Shown here: positions 9,427 through 18,564 of the stretch, in pieces
How the letters are laid out: each line of letters starts with the position of its first letter
Position numbering within the stretch: position 1 is the first letter of the stretch
Source: CAIYXB01 sp038146805
GTDB taxonomy: Bacteria > Cyanobacteriota > Vampirovibrionia > LMEP-6097
Length of the DNA: 64,000 nucleotides
Assembly (NCBI GenBank): GCA_038146805.1
Contig: JAYQSH010000005.1
Location: 310,001-374,000 of the forward strand
Direction: 5' to 3'
Position numbers and translations under genes: made by a program
Notes under the pieces: model-generated
The model's database searches: none
What the model was told of the DNA's origin: nothing
What the model saw: only the letters and a program-made list of their open reading frames with translations

Positions 9427-9760
9427 ATGACCAAAAAAATAATAATGATAATTACTTTTAGCTTGTTGTTCGTATCATTTGCTGTGCAAATAATCCAAAG
9501 AAAACACCTTATTAATTAAGCGTGAGCCTCAGCTTATCAAAGTCGAATTGCTTGGTGTTGTATGTGATTTTTGTGCAAGAGCTTTGGAGAAAACATTTGG
9601 TAAACAAAAAGAGGTATCAAAAGTAAGTGTCGACCTTGATACTAATACAATGATATTAACTCTCAAAAATGGTAAAGATTTACCCGATGATAAGTTAGAT
9701 GCAGCTTGTTGAAGATGCAAAAAGGATATATGGTCAACTTAAATCGTGCTTGGTCAGTTG
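9427..9760 (+). pseudogene. Heavy-metal-associated (HMA) domain protein, frameshifted
   Basis: ATG at 9427 follows AAAAAGGAGAAAAGG. It encodes a hydrophobic leader (KKIIMIITFSLLFVSFAVQ), then stops in frame at 9519-9521. In another frame the HMA domain follows: KVELLGVVCDFCARALEKTF with the metal-binding CxxC (CDFC), then VSVDLDTNTMILTLKNG and, after another shift, GYMVNLNRAW. Canonical HMA domains end in a similar glycine-tyrosine turn. It is the second gene of the broken metal module. Its 3' end overlaps the truncated sulfotransferase on the other strand, which suggests a junction of two fragments. Confidence 0.55.
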
Positions 9761-10673
9761 AAGGTCTGCGTGATCGATTGAAGATAGGAATAAATCGAGA
9801 TATAAAATCAGTCCCAATCAAATTAGATGCTCTTTGTAGTTTTCCCATTCTTAATTTTAGATATAAAATCAGCTTTTCTTTTTGTTGTATTGGTTTTCGA
9901 ACCTGCTCAAAGCTTGCTGTTTTCACTGTTTTTAATTCTTGGTGAAAATTCAGACATTTATCACTCCACTCTAAACCACAATAATTGAGCAAACGTTCAA
10001 TTTCTGCTTTTGGGGTTTTTGTTAACTGTTCATGATTGATACAAATCACATCATCACCCATAAAACTATGCCAATGATCTGTTAATTCTCTATAAATATT
10101 ATAATGAGCCGCGAGCTCATCTAAGTTATAAATATATTTGTCATCACCATCAAAAAAGATTTTAAAACAAGACCAAAGCATGTCTATGGGATGTCTTTGA
10201 GCATGAATAATTATTGCTTCGGGAAACATTAACTTTATTAATGGAAAATATTGAAAATTAGTAAGCATCTTATTAATCAAAAATTTGCCCTTACCATCTT
10301 TATTAACACGAGCATTTTTTGCCTTCAATAATTTCAAATACCTTTCACGAAGCACAAGTAATTTTTCTTCATCAATTAAATTCCAATCAAGCACATAGCC
10401 ACTTGGATGCACAGATAGATCACCTAATACATGTATAAAATTTTCTTTAAAATCATTAATCTCACCAACACCTGCAACTTCTTCATGAGCAGTTAAAACA
10501 CTTTCAATAAGAGTTGAACCACTTCTAGGCAAACCACAAATAAAGACTGGGACAACATCAGCTTGAGTAAACTTTTTACTTTGTTCTTTAAGCTTTAAAT
10601 ATTTTTCTTTTGTAAAACCTTGTACTAATTTATTAAAATCATGTACGTATTTGGAAAAATTATAATTTTGCAA
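9663..10673 (-). pseudogene. Sulfotransferase part of a frameshifted TPR-sulfotransferase
   Basis: The PAPS 5'-phosphosulfate loop FICGLPRSGSTLIESVL and the 3'-phosphate motif RHPIDMLWSCFKIFF mark a sulfotransferase of the kind usually fused to N-terminal TPRs. The TPR part lies in another frame at 10625-11404, and the two overlap where one indel near 10660-10690 broke the gene (LQNYNFSKYVHDF continues the protein). After VRKPI at about 9890 the reading no longer resembles the family and runs through the opposing HMA remnant. The true C-terminus is therefore probably also lost. Confidence 0.7.
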
Positions 10674-11404
10674 AGTACGATATTTTTATTGGCTTTTAAA
10701 AAATATCTAAAAGCTTCATCGTACTCTTTTCTTCTTTGATGTGTGAGAGCTCTATTTAAATAATAAAAAGATTTAAAGTGATCAGAGATTTTTAGTGTTT
10801 GATTGATTTTAATTAAATCATCAATTCTTTTACTTGTGTCATAGCCTTCATTAATCTTATCCCAAGTAACATCTAAAGCAAAAACTGGATTAATACTAGA
10901 TGCTTTATCAAGAATTTTTTTCGCTTCTTCAAACTCACCCCTCATTATTAATAAGCCATAGTAAGCATAATAAGCTTCTGCACAATTTGGATTTCTTGCA
11001 ATAAAATCTCTTACGAGCCTAAAAGCATTATTTTCAAAAAAAAGTTTGAGATAGACTTTGATGAGTTTATTAACCAAAGTAAAATTATTTGGATGTTCTT
11101 TAATCAGACTTCTAAGTTGAACTGCCACTCGAATAAACATTTTGTAATCGAGTGTTTCAGCAAGCTTAATCATAACGCCAATTTTTTCAACTTGAATTTC
11201 TAAATTATTTGGAGCAAGCTTTACTGCATATTCAAACATTGCCAAAGCATCTCTTAATAGATTTTGCTTTACTAATGCTAACGCCATTAAACGAATCGCA
11301 TTGACATCGACTTTTTTGGAAAGAATCGTTTTACAGACTTCCATCACTTTTTTAATATTGCCATTTAAATAATATTGTTTTGCTTGCTTAATTAACTTTG
11401 ACAT
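10625..11404 (-). pseudogene. TPR N-terminal part of the frameshifted TPR-sulfotransferase
   Basis: 259 aa of helical repeats: NAIRLMALALVKQNLLRDAL, ALAMFEYAVKLAPNN, NPNCAEAYYAYYGLLIMRGE and EYDEAFRYFLKANKN. The last 20 or so residues are out of frame with the sulfotransferase domain that follows at 10673. The start at 11404 lies 6 bp after fliG on the same strand, so fliG and this gene probably formed an operon. A glycan- or protein-sulfating role tied to flagella or the surface would be inference. Confidence 0.7.
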
Positions 11405-11409
11405 AATTC

Positions 11410-12447
11410 CTATTCAATAAATTGATCTTCTTCACTGTTACCAATGATAATAATTTCACCAGCTGTCTCAAGTGTTCTAATAGTTGCAACAATTTTAGTC
11501 TGTACCTCTGAAACATCTTTCATAAGCACTGGTCCCATCATTTCAATATCATCTTTTAATAACTTAGCTGCTTTTTCAGACATATTCTTAAAGAATAATG
11601 TTCTAATTTCATCATTAGAACCTTTAAGAGCTAATGCCAAATCTTTGACATCAACATCACGCAATAATCTTTGTATTGATCTATCATCAAGCCTAACAAT
11701 ATCTTCAAATACAAACATTAGATTTCTAATATCTGTAGCAAGTTCTTGATCTTCAGCTTCTAAGTCTTCTAAAATTGATTTTTCAGTATTGCGATCAACT
11801 CTATTTAAAATTTCTGCAACTGAATCAATACCACCAGCGGCAGTTTGAATATCTCCTTCTGACATAACTCCAGAGAACCTCCTTTCTAAAATCTTTTCAA
11901 CAACAGAAAGAATTTCAGGATTTGTTCTTTCCATTTTTGCCAATCTGAAAATTAAATTAGAGCGAATTTTATCAGGTAAGCACTGTAAAACCAATGCCGC
12001 TTTATCAATTTTCAAATGAGAAAGTAACAAAGCAATAACTTGTGGATCTTCATTTTGAATTGTTGAAGCAATTTGCTCAGGATCTATAGCTCTAAGAAAT
12101 TCAAAAGGAACTCTTTGAATGGTATTTGTCATTCTATCGATAATTTCATTAGCACCGTCCTGCCCATAAGCATTTACAAGCAAACCTTCGGCTATATTTA
12201 AACTTCCACTGGTGATACCTTTCTGTAATTCCAAAGCATCATACATTTCATTTAGTAAAATTTCTTGGTCTGATTCTTTTAAACTTCCAATCAAAGAAAT
12301 TTCTTTTGCAAGTGCAATTACTTCGTGATCATCATCAAAGCTACGCATAACAGCCGCTGATGCTTCAGGGTCCATTAAGACCAATAGTGCAGCAACCTTC
12401 ATTCGTTTACTCCAGTTTTTAATTGATGTTTGATGTTTTACAGCCAT
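11410..12447 (-). CDS. fliG: Flagellar motor switch protein FliG
   Basis: 345 aa, normal length. FliG lies between the MS ring and FliM in the rotor and its C-terminal charged helix contacts the stator. Middle-domain features include EDPQVIALLLSHL and SVAEILNRVDR. The C-terminal domain reads LMFVFEDIVRLDDRSIQRLL and VDVKDLALALKGS, with the expected charged residues. It is separated from the usual fliF/fliH neighbours. It is divergent from yibE/F (122 bp apart) and ends 6 bp before the TPR-sulfotransferase remnant. Confidence 0.95.
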   Translation of the reverse strand: MAVKHQTSIKNWSKRMKVAALLVLMDPEASAAVMRSFDDDHEVIALAKEISLIGSLKESDQEILLNEMYDALELQKGITSGSLNIAEGLLVNAYGQDGANEIIDRMTNTIQRVPFEFLRAIDPEQIASTIQNEDPQVIALLLSHLKIDKAALVLQCLPDKIRSNLIFRLAKMERTNPEILSVVEKILERRFSGVMSEGDIQTAAGGIDSVAEILNRVDRNTEKSILEDLEAEDQELATDIRNLMFVFEDIVRLDDRSIQRLLRDVDVKDLALALKGSNDEIRTLFFKNMSEKAAKLLKDDIEMMGPVLMKDVSEVQTKIVATIRTLETAGEIIIIGNSEEDQFIE

Positions 12448-12569
12448 AAATAATCACAAGCTTCCTAAATCTTGTTACCTACATTTAACCCATTAAAATC
12501 CTATAGAAATTAGACAAAATGACTATTTTCTGGGCTCTAAATAGGCTGTAAGATATAATTTTTTAAGTA

Positions 12570-13418
12570 ATGAAGAAATTTTCTCCACCATTTGCACTAG
12601 TTTTACTAATAGTTTGTATTCACAGTTTTATTTTTAGTCTTTGTGTCAATGCTCAAGAAACAAGCAATCAAAGAATTGCAAAAGTTACCAAAGTTATTGA
12701 GCATACAAATGAAAATAACCTTAGAGAACAATTAGTAACTTTATCTTTTAGAGACGATAATAATATTGAACAAACTTTATTTATCAACAACCTTGTACCT
12801 GATAATCAAGCTTATGCAATAGTTGCAGAAACTAACCGTGAATATTTGATAAATACTGATGAAAATTCAGATCAAATGTATATTAGTGATTATTATCGAG
12901 AAAAAGTCCTAATTGCTTTAATTATCATTTTTTGTTTTTTAGTTATTGCACTTGGCGGCTCTAAAGGTGTAAAAGCTTTAATTTCTTTGATATTAACAGC
13001 AGTTGCTATCATTTATGTTTTAATACCTGGTATCAAAACAGGAGCTAGCCCTATTACACTTGCAATAACGATTTCTGCTTTTGCCACAGCTGTAACCATG
13101 ACTTTAATTGCTGGCTTCAACAAAAAATCACTTGCGGCTACACTTGGCACAGTTGGCGGAGTTAGCGTAGCTGGGTTACTTGCACAGCTTGTGATTCAAC
13201 TTGCTCCCTTGAGCGGACTTGCAAGTACAGAAGCACATATTTTACTAGCTAACTCACAAGGTTCTAACTTTGATTTTCAAGGTATTCTTGCGGCTGGTAT
13301 TTTGATTGCTAGTTTAGGAGCTTCAATGGACGTATCTATTTCAATCGCAAGCGCCATACAAGAACTTTGTGAAGTAAAAAAACAACAAAACAAAAAAGAA
13401 CTTTTAAACATGCCATGA
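12570..13418 (+). CDS. YibE/F-like membrane protein, N-terminal part
   Basis: 282 aa. It has a signal-like N-terminus, a soluble domain to about residue 105, then several membrane helices (VLIALIIIFCFLVIALGG, ALISLILTAVAIIYVLIPG and more). The sequence GASMDVSISIASAIQELCEV is typical of the YibE/F family, whose function is unknown. Other members continue directly into the part encoded by the next ORF. Here the frame ends at LLNMP with TGA overlapping the next ATG. Either the gene is frameshifted or the two halves are translationally coupled. Confidence 0.8.
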   Translation: MKKFSPPFALVLLIVCIHSFIFSLCVNAQETSNQRIAKVTKVIEHTNENNLREQLVTLSFRDDNNIEQTLFINNLVPDNQAYAIVAETNREYLINTDENSDQMYISDYYREKVLIALIIIFCFLVIALGGSKGVKALISLILTAVAIIYVLIPGIKTGASPITLAITISAFATAVTMTLIAGFNKKSLAATLGTVGGVSVAGLLAQLVIQLAPLSGLASTEAHILLANSQGSNFDFQGILAAGILIASLGASMDVSISIASAIQELCEVKKQQNKKELLNMP

Positions 13419-13654
13419 ATATCGGCAAAGACATTATGGGAACCATGACCAATACCTTAATTCTTGCTTACACAGGTGCATCTATTCCACTTTTGATTTT
13501 ATTGTCTCAAGATTCAGGCTTAAGAATCTTAAACATCGAAATCATTGCAACTGAAATTAGCGCTGCGCTGATTGGTAGCATTGGCTTGCTACTAGCAATA
13601 CCAATAACAGCACTAGTTGGAGCAAGTATGCATAAATCTTTATCAGAAAATTAG
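13415..13654 (+). CDS. YibE/F-like membrane protein, C-terminal part
   Basis: 79 aa with NIGKDIMGTMTNTLILAYTG, a conserved YibE/F segment, and two membrane helices. The start ATG overlaps the stop of the upstream half as ATGA. Together the halves give about 361 aa, the size of a normal single protein. No independent ribosome site is obvious, so expression would depend on coupling or a frameshift. Confidence 0.7.
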   Translation: MNIGKDIMGTMTNTLILAYTGASIPLLILLSQDSGLRILNIEIIATEISAALIGSIGLLLAIPITALVGASMHKSLSEN

Positions 13655-13675
13655 TTAAGGTTATAATAATTATCA

Positions 13676-14329
13676 ATGGCTGATTTATTAGATTTTTCAG
13701 AAAGTATCAAGAGCCTATACCTTGTGCGTCATGGTGAAACTAGCGCGACCAAAAAAGGTATCATTTGCGGTAATAGCGATATTCCATTGAACGAAGAAGG
13801 TATTGAGCAAAGCTATACTCTAGCATCATGGTTTGCTGATATAGAGATAGACTCTATTTTTTCAAGCCCGCTTCAAAGGACTTCTTTCACAGCTGATGAT
13901 ATTGCTAAAGCTTGTAAAATTCCAACTTACTTTAAACATAGCGGTTTAATAGAAAAAAAAGAAGGCGAATGGGAAGGTAAAACCTACTGGCAATTACGTG
14001 ACGAAGATCCAAAAGCTTGGGAGAAATGGTCAAAAGATCCAATAAATTTTTCTCCACCAGCCGGAGAAAGCGTCAAAGATTTTGTTGCTCGTGTGGATAG
14101 AGCTCTAATGGATATTATTCATAATTACGACTCAGGCAACAAAATAATTTTATCTACTCATGCAGGTGTTATAAGATCCATCATTATGAATTGTCTTAAT
14201 ATCCCTGTTGAAAACTTCTTTCGCATTGATGTGCCACCGGGTTCAATCACTAAGATCGAATACTCAAACAGCTTTGCTACTTTGAAATATTGTGGGCTCA
14301 CTTTAGAAAGTTATAGCTATAGTTTATAA
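13676..14329 (+). CDS. Histidine phosphatase family protein (phosphoglycerate mutase-like)
   Basis: 217 aa. The phospho-acceptor motif LVRHGET, the SSPLQRTSFTA arginine motif, and the second catalytic histidine in STHAGVIRS are all present. Size and pattern fit the branch containing alpha-ribazole phosphatase (CobC) and small-molecule phosphatases. No cobalamin genes are nearby, so the substrate is open. It starts 22 bp after yibE/F and may be cotranscribed with it. Confidence 0.85.
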   Translation: MADLLDFSESIKSLYLVRHGETSATKKGIICGNSDIPLNEEGIEQSYTLASWFADIEIDSIFSSPLQRTSFTADDIAKACKIPTYFKHSGLIEKKEGEWEGKTYWQLRDEDPKAWEKWSKDPINFSPPAGESVKDFVARVDRALMDIIHNYDSGNKIILSTHAGVIRSIIMNCLNIPVENFFRIDVPPGSITKIEYSNSFATLKYCGLTLESYSYSL

Positions 14330-14471
14330 AAATTAATTTTAGCAAAGTGATAACTTAACTCAATTTTAACCAAAAATTGCTAATTAATATAAAGAGTTTT
14401 TATTTAAAAACTAAGCCCACTTAAGGTTATTAAGTAAAAAAATAGAAAAGTTCTTTAGAACAAGGAGTTCT

Positions 14472-14851
14472 TTGATGGATAAAATCGAGCGAGCATTTAT
14501 GATGTTTGATTTTGATAAAGATCAACAACATAAAGCAAATGCAAGTAATAATGACTTGAGTAATGAATTCAAAAACATTACACTTAGTAGCTTTGAAAAT
14601 AATTATGGAATTAAACTAGACCCTGAAAAAAGGAAAAAATCTTTGCTCCTTGATAAATCAAAATGATATAGAGAGATCAAAGTTTTATTCTCAATTGATA
14701 AATCTGAAAATCATAATAAAAACAGTGAAAGATCCTAGCAAATGACAAGCTCACGCTTTTAGATCAAATGTTTTATTCTCAATATGATCCAGAATCTTTA
14801 GAAAAAACTGCAGTTAGCGAAGACAAACTTTTTTTACTAGATGACTACTAA
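14472..14851 (+). pseudogene. Frameshifted small charged protein, unknown
   Basis: ATG (14475, or 14472) follows AACAAGGAGTTC. The first 64 aa read MDKIERAFMMFDFDKDQQ... and stop at 14666. Coding-like text continues in other frames: NDIERSKFYSQL, then NDKLTLLDQMFYSQYDPESL and EKTAVSEDKLFLLDDY ending at 14851. The repeated FYSQ and the acidic C-terminus suggest one protein of about 120 aa broken twice. No family was recognised. Confidence 0.4.
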
Positions 14852-14892
14852 AAAAATATCTAGAAACTTTTTTGGTGACAAATTTACTATTG

Positions 14893-16380
14893 TTAATGCT
14901 TAAAATGTCTTAAGTTTGTAAATGCCATTGCGATTTTCAGTTCATTACAAGCATTAATCACTTCTTGGTCTTTGATAGAGCCACCCGGTTGAATAATTAC
15001 TTCTATATTGTTTTGTGCCGCAAGCTGAATACTATCTGCAAAAGGAAAGAAACCATCCGAAGCCAAAACCGCAGACCTAGTATCCATATCCATTTTCTTT
15101 AATGCATCTTCAACTGCTTTTACCCTATTGGTTTGCCCGCAACCAATGCCAACTGTTTTACCATCTTTAACAACAACAATTGCATTTGATTTAACATGTT
15201 TCACAACCTTCCAAGCTAGTATCAAATCAACCCATAAAGTTTCATCAATTTGTTTTTCGGTTACTATTTTTAATTTTTCTTTGTCCAAAAGACTATTGTT
15301 AGGCTCTTGCACTAAATAAGCACCATTGATTCTATAAATATTTTTTTCTTGATCTTCTTGCCATTGCATTTCTATCAATCTTAAATTTGCTTTCTTTTTT
15401 AAAATATTCAAAGCATCTTCACTAAACTCTGGTGCAATCACACACTCCACAAACAAATTACTCAATTCATTTGCACAAGCTAAATCTACCGGTACATTAA
15501 AGGCAACTATACCGCCAAAAGCACTCACTGTATCACAGCTTAAAGCTTCAATAAAAGCTTGCGCACAATTTGGCGCAATCGCAACTCCACAAGGATTACT
15601 ATGCTTAATAATCGCACAACAAGGAATAGTTGCATCATACTCATTGACAATATTCCAAGCCGCATTTAAATCAAGTAAATTATTAAAACTAATTTCTTTA
15701 CCTTGATGTTGTTTAAAATTTGCAAAACCAAAAGCATTGCTTGAAGTAGTTTCGTACAAAGCAGCAGTTTGTTGAGGATTTTCTCCATATCTTAATTGTG
15801 CTTTCTTTTCTAAATTTAATAGCTGTGCATCTTTACTATTAGCAAGGTTTTGAAAAATAGCGGCATCGTAAGCAGAACAATGTTTAAAAACTTTTGCCGC
15901 AAAGCTTTTTCTTTGCTCCAAAGAATCTGCATTTGCAATAAAACTTTGATAATCAGCAGGATCACAAATAGCTGTCACACGTTCATAATTTTTAGCCGCC
16001 GCTCTTAACAAAGAAACCCCACCAATATCAATGTTTTCAATACTTGGACTTTCTTGAAACGGATACAAATTAACCACAACTAAATCAAAAAGCCCTAAAT
16101 TTAGGTTAGACATTTCTTCTTTGTCACTATCTTGAGCAAGGATTCCAGCAAAAACTTTATGATCCAAAGTTTTTACCCGACCACCAATCAACTCAGGCAC
16201 CCCAGTAATAGTTTTTATATTTTGTGCTTTAAAGCCAAGTTTTTTAATTTCCTCTAAAGTACCACCAGTAGAAAAAATCTCACAATTTTTTTCTTCTAGA
16301 AACTCCAAGAGAGTTTCCAAGTTATATTTATTTGCTACTGAAATTAAAGCTCGCACAAAAAAGAATTTTAACATTGACAA
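14893..16380 (-). CDS. purH: Bifunctional AICAR transformylase / IMP cyclohydrolase
   Basis: Last two steps of purine synthesis. 495 aa, slightly short of the usual 510-520. The N-terminal MGS-like cyclohydrolase domain shows IFSTGGTLEEIK and GGRVKTLDHKVFAGIL. The transformylase domain has YGENPQQTAALY, the KHSNPCG motif, AFGGIVAFN and the terminal FTNLRHFKH. The real start may be slightly inside the listed one, because MSMLKFFF precedes the usual first strand VRALISVANK. It is divergent from rsmH. Confidence 0.95.
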   Translation of the reverse strand: MSMLKFFFVRALISVANKYNLETLLEFLEEKNCEIFSTGGTLEEIKKLGFKAQNIKTITGVPELIGGRVKTLDHKVFAGILAQDSDKEEMSNLNLGLFDLVVVNLYPFQESPSIENIDIGGVSLLRAAAKNYERVTAICDPADYQSFIANADSLEQRKSFAAKVFKHCSAYDAAIFQNLANSKDAQLLNLEKKAQLRYGENPQQTAALYETTSSNAFGFANFKQHQGKEISFNNLLDLNAAWNIVNEYDATIPCCAIIKHSNPCGVAIAPNCAQAFIEALSCDTVSAFGGIVAFNVPVDLACANELSNLFVECVIAPEFSEDALNILKKKANLRLIEMQWQEDQEKNIYRINGAYLVQEPNNSLLDKEKLKIVTEKQIDETLWVDLILAWKVVKHVKSNAIVVVKDGKTVGIGCGQTNRVKAVEDALKKMDMDTRSAVLASDGFFPFADSIQLAAQNNIEVIIQPGGSIKDQEVINACNELKIAMAFTNLRHFKH

Positions 16381-16418
16381 GCCTTAGCTTGTAAGAGGGC
16401 TTGTGCTAATCTATAGTT

Positions 16419-17315
16419 ATGACTCAAAGTGGTCAATATAGCCATATTTCAGTAATGCTCTCAGAAGCCTTAGAAGCGCTTGCTATAAGCCCTGAAAAAA
16501 CATATTTTGATGGCACGCTTGGAGCGGCTGGGCATTCTCGGGCAATTCTTGCAAAACTTAATAAAAACGGAAATTTGTTTTCTTTTGATCAAGACCCTAA
16601 TGTAATTGAAAAAATCCAAGCTGAAAAACAAAACGAAAATTGGACTTTGATCAATAAAAACTTTGCTGAAATTTGGGATTTTTGTCAAGCACAAAAAATC
16701 ACTATTGACGGTGGTATCTTACTAGATCTCGGTCTAAGTTCAATCCAGCTTGATGACCCATTGAGAGGTTTTAGTTTTAATGCTGACAATATTTTAGATA
16801 TGCGCATGGATACCAATAGTGATCTAACGGCGCATGATGTAGTGAATAAATTTTCTGAAAAAGAAATTGCTGATATTTTATACAACTACGCAGAAGAAAG
16901 AAAATCTAGATTAATTGCAAAATCTATTTTAGAAAAAAGACCAATAAATTCTTGTCTTCAACTAGCTGAACTCATAAAAAATATTTATGCCAAAACAAGT
17001 TCACGCAAAACAAGTTTTAAAATTCACCCAGCTACAAAAAGTTTTCAAGCACTGCGAATTTTTGTTAACAAAGAACTCGATGTTTTAGAGACTCTGCTCA
17101 AATTAGATTTCAACTGCCTCAAACAAGGTGCGCGTATTGCAATTATTAGTTTTCATTCACTTGAGGACCGTATCGTCAAAAACGCTTTTCGTGAATTTAA
17201 AAAACAAGGCTTAGTAAAAATCATCAGCAAAAAACCGCTTATTGCTAATGACGCAGAACTTGCTGTAAATGCACGCTCCAGAAGTGCAAAACTTCGAGTT
17301 GCCGAAGTGCTTTAA
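16419..17315 (+). CDS. rsmH: 16S rRNA m4C1402 methyltransferase RsmH
   Basis: 298 aa. SAM-dependent methyltransferase of the MraW family acting on the decoding centre of 16S rRNA. Motifs: HISVMLSEALEAL at the N-terminus, FDGTLGAAGHSRAIL, DLGLSSIQLD, GFSFNADNILDMRMD, IISFHSLEDRIVK and NARSRSAKLRVAE at the end. It is followed 18 bp later by an FtsL-like gene, the usual first genes of a division and cell-wall cluster, but mraZ and ftsI are not here. Confidence 0.95.
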   Translation: MTQSGQYSHISVMLSEALEALAISPEKTYFDGTLGAAGHSRAILAKLNKNGNLFSFDQDPNVIEKIQAEKQNENWTLINKNFAEIWDFCQAQKITIDGGILLDLGLSSIQLDDPLRGFSFNADNILDMRMDTNSDLTAHDVVNKFSEKEIADILYNYAEERKSRLIAKSILEKRPINSCLQLAELIKNIYAKTSSRKTSFKIHPATKSFQALRIFVNKELDVLETLLKLDFNCLKQGARIAIISFHSLEDRIVKNAFREFKKQGLVKIISKKPLIANDAELAVNARSRSAKLRVAEVL

Positions 17316-17333
17316 ACTACTTATAATAAAGAT

Positions 17334-17699
17334 ATGAGGGATTTTAACGAAACAAGTCTTGAAAATAACAAAATCCCATTTTTAAAATTGTTTTTTGTTG
17401 TCTTGGCAATTATTTTAGTTGTTAATCTATTAAATATTAATCTTGAAGTTGCTAACTATCGACTTAGCAAATCTATTGACAAGCTTGACGAAGAAAAAAA
17501 TATCCTAAGAGCCAAATATCTTTCAGATACATCAATGTCAAATCTTGTTCATAAAGCTCAAGATTTTCATATGAGTGAAATTTCAAACGCAAACACCATT
17601 AAAATTTCATCAAAGCTCGCACAAACAAAATTAAAGGAGCTTGAAGAAAATCAAGCTCCTTTAAAAAAAGATTCAAACTATTATTTTTTTGGTTTTTAG
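17334..17699 (+). CDS. FtsL-like division protein
   Basis: 121 aa bitopic protein: a short cytoplasmic segment, one membrane helix at about residues 18-37 (LKLFFVVLAIILVVNLLNI), then a coiled coil with heptad-like leucines. Size, topology and position right after rsmH fit FtsL of the divisome. There is little sequence identity to judge by, as usual for FtsL. Its stop overlaps the convergent ssb stop by a few bases. Confidence 0.6.
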   Translation: MRDFNETSLENNKIPFLKLFFVVLAIILVVNLLNINLEVANYRLSKSIDKLDEEKNILRAKYLSDTSMSNLVHKAQDFHMSEISNANTIKISSKLAQTKLKELEENQAPLKKDSNYYFFGF

Positions 17700-18124
17700 A
17701 AAGGGATTTCTTGGTTATCAAAAGCATCTTTCTCAGAACCAGCATTTGAGCTTTCTAATTCATCATAAACACTTGAGTCGATAGCATTAGAGTTATTGCT
17801 TTTGTTTAAATCAGAAACAAAATTTAGGCTAGATGCTTCAAGATTTAACAAACGAACATTTTTACCATTCTTATCAGCAAATTGATCAATTTGCAATCTA
17901 CCACTAACAACAATTTTTGTACCTTGAGTCAAGTTTGCTACTTGATCAACATAGCTTTCACCCCACAAAGTAACTTTAACGGGGTAAGATTTTTCTTGTT
18001 TAGCACGACTATCATAACGAGTAATATTCATCATTAAGTTAATGACAGTATTTCCGTTAGGAGTAGATCTTTGTTCTGCATTTTTGTTGATTGTTCCAGA
18101 CAAAGTTGCAATAGCAATTGACAT
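17696..18124 (-). CDS. ssb: Single-stranded DNA-binding protein
   Basis: 142 aa. OB-fold domain at about 1-105 (ATLSGTINKNAEQRSTPNGN, LWGESYVDQVANL, GTKIVVSGRLQI), then a flexible linker and an acidic tip ending NQEIPF, the partner-binding tail of bacterial SSB. It lies 41 bp downstream of rpsF, the common rpsF-ssb arrangement, but rpsR is missing here and the 3' end meets the FtsL-like gene head to head. Confidence 0.95.
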   Translation of the reverse strand: MSIAIATLSGTINKNAEQRSTPNGNTVINLMMNITRYDSRAKQEKSYPVKVTLWGESYVDQVANLTQGTKIVVSGRLQIDQFADKNGKNVRLLNLEASSLNFVSDLNKSNNSNAIDSSVYDELESSNAGSEKDAFDNQEIPF

Positions 18125-18165
18125 AATTTTTTCCTTTTAGTTTTGGTCGCTAATTCTTAAAATGA

Positions 18166-18459
18166 CTAAGCTTGTTGAGCTAAAACAAATAATTCTAGTC
18201 TCAAAATATCGCTAAGCAAAGCCAACTGTTTTTTGATCTCTGCTAAATCCTTAGTATCAGATTCGATTTCAACTGTTACTTGATATGCTTCTCTTCTGTC
18301 TTTAATAGGGTACTTTAATTTGGTGTTAGAACCATTATTAACTTTGACAAATTTTCCGCCATATTTATTTAAAACAGTTTCTATCTCACGCAAAGACTTC
18401 TGAGCTTGAGCATCATCTGCTTTTGAATTCAATAATAAAAATAATTCATAGTTACGCAT
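18166..18459 (-). CDS. rpsF: 30S ribosomal protein S6
   Basis: 97 aa, normal size. MRNYELFLLLN at the N-terminus and the KLKYPIKDRREAYQVTVEIE stretch are typical of S6. It is first in an rpsF-ssb unit. Confidence 0.95.
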   Translation of the reverse strand: MRNYELFLLLNSKADDAQAQKSLREIETVLNKYGGKFVKVNNGSNTKLKYPIKDRREAYQVTVEIESDTKDLAEIKKQLALLSDILRLELFVLAQQA

Positions 18460-18564
18460 AGTAGCTAATTATATTAACTTTGCTTGCCAAAAAGCAAGTT
18501 TTTACGCATTTACGCAAAAAATTAATAATCAAAAGACAGATACTTAAGCTAAGATAAAGACATT

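Noticed and set aside
18470..18500. CTTGCCAAAAAGCAAG before mtnP as a terminator
   Set aside because: It lies between divergent genes, has only a 5-bp stem, and no transcript would end there; its role is unclear.
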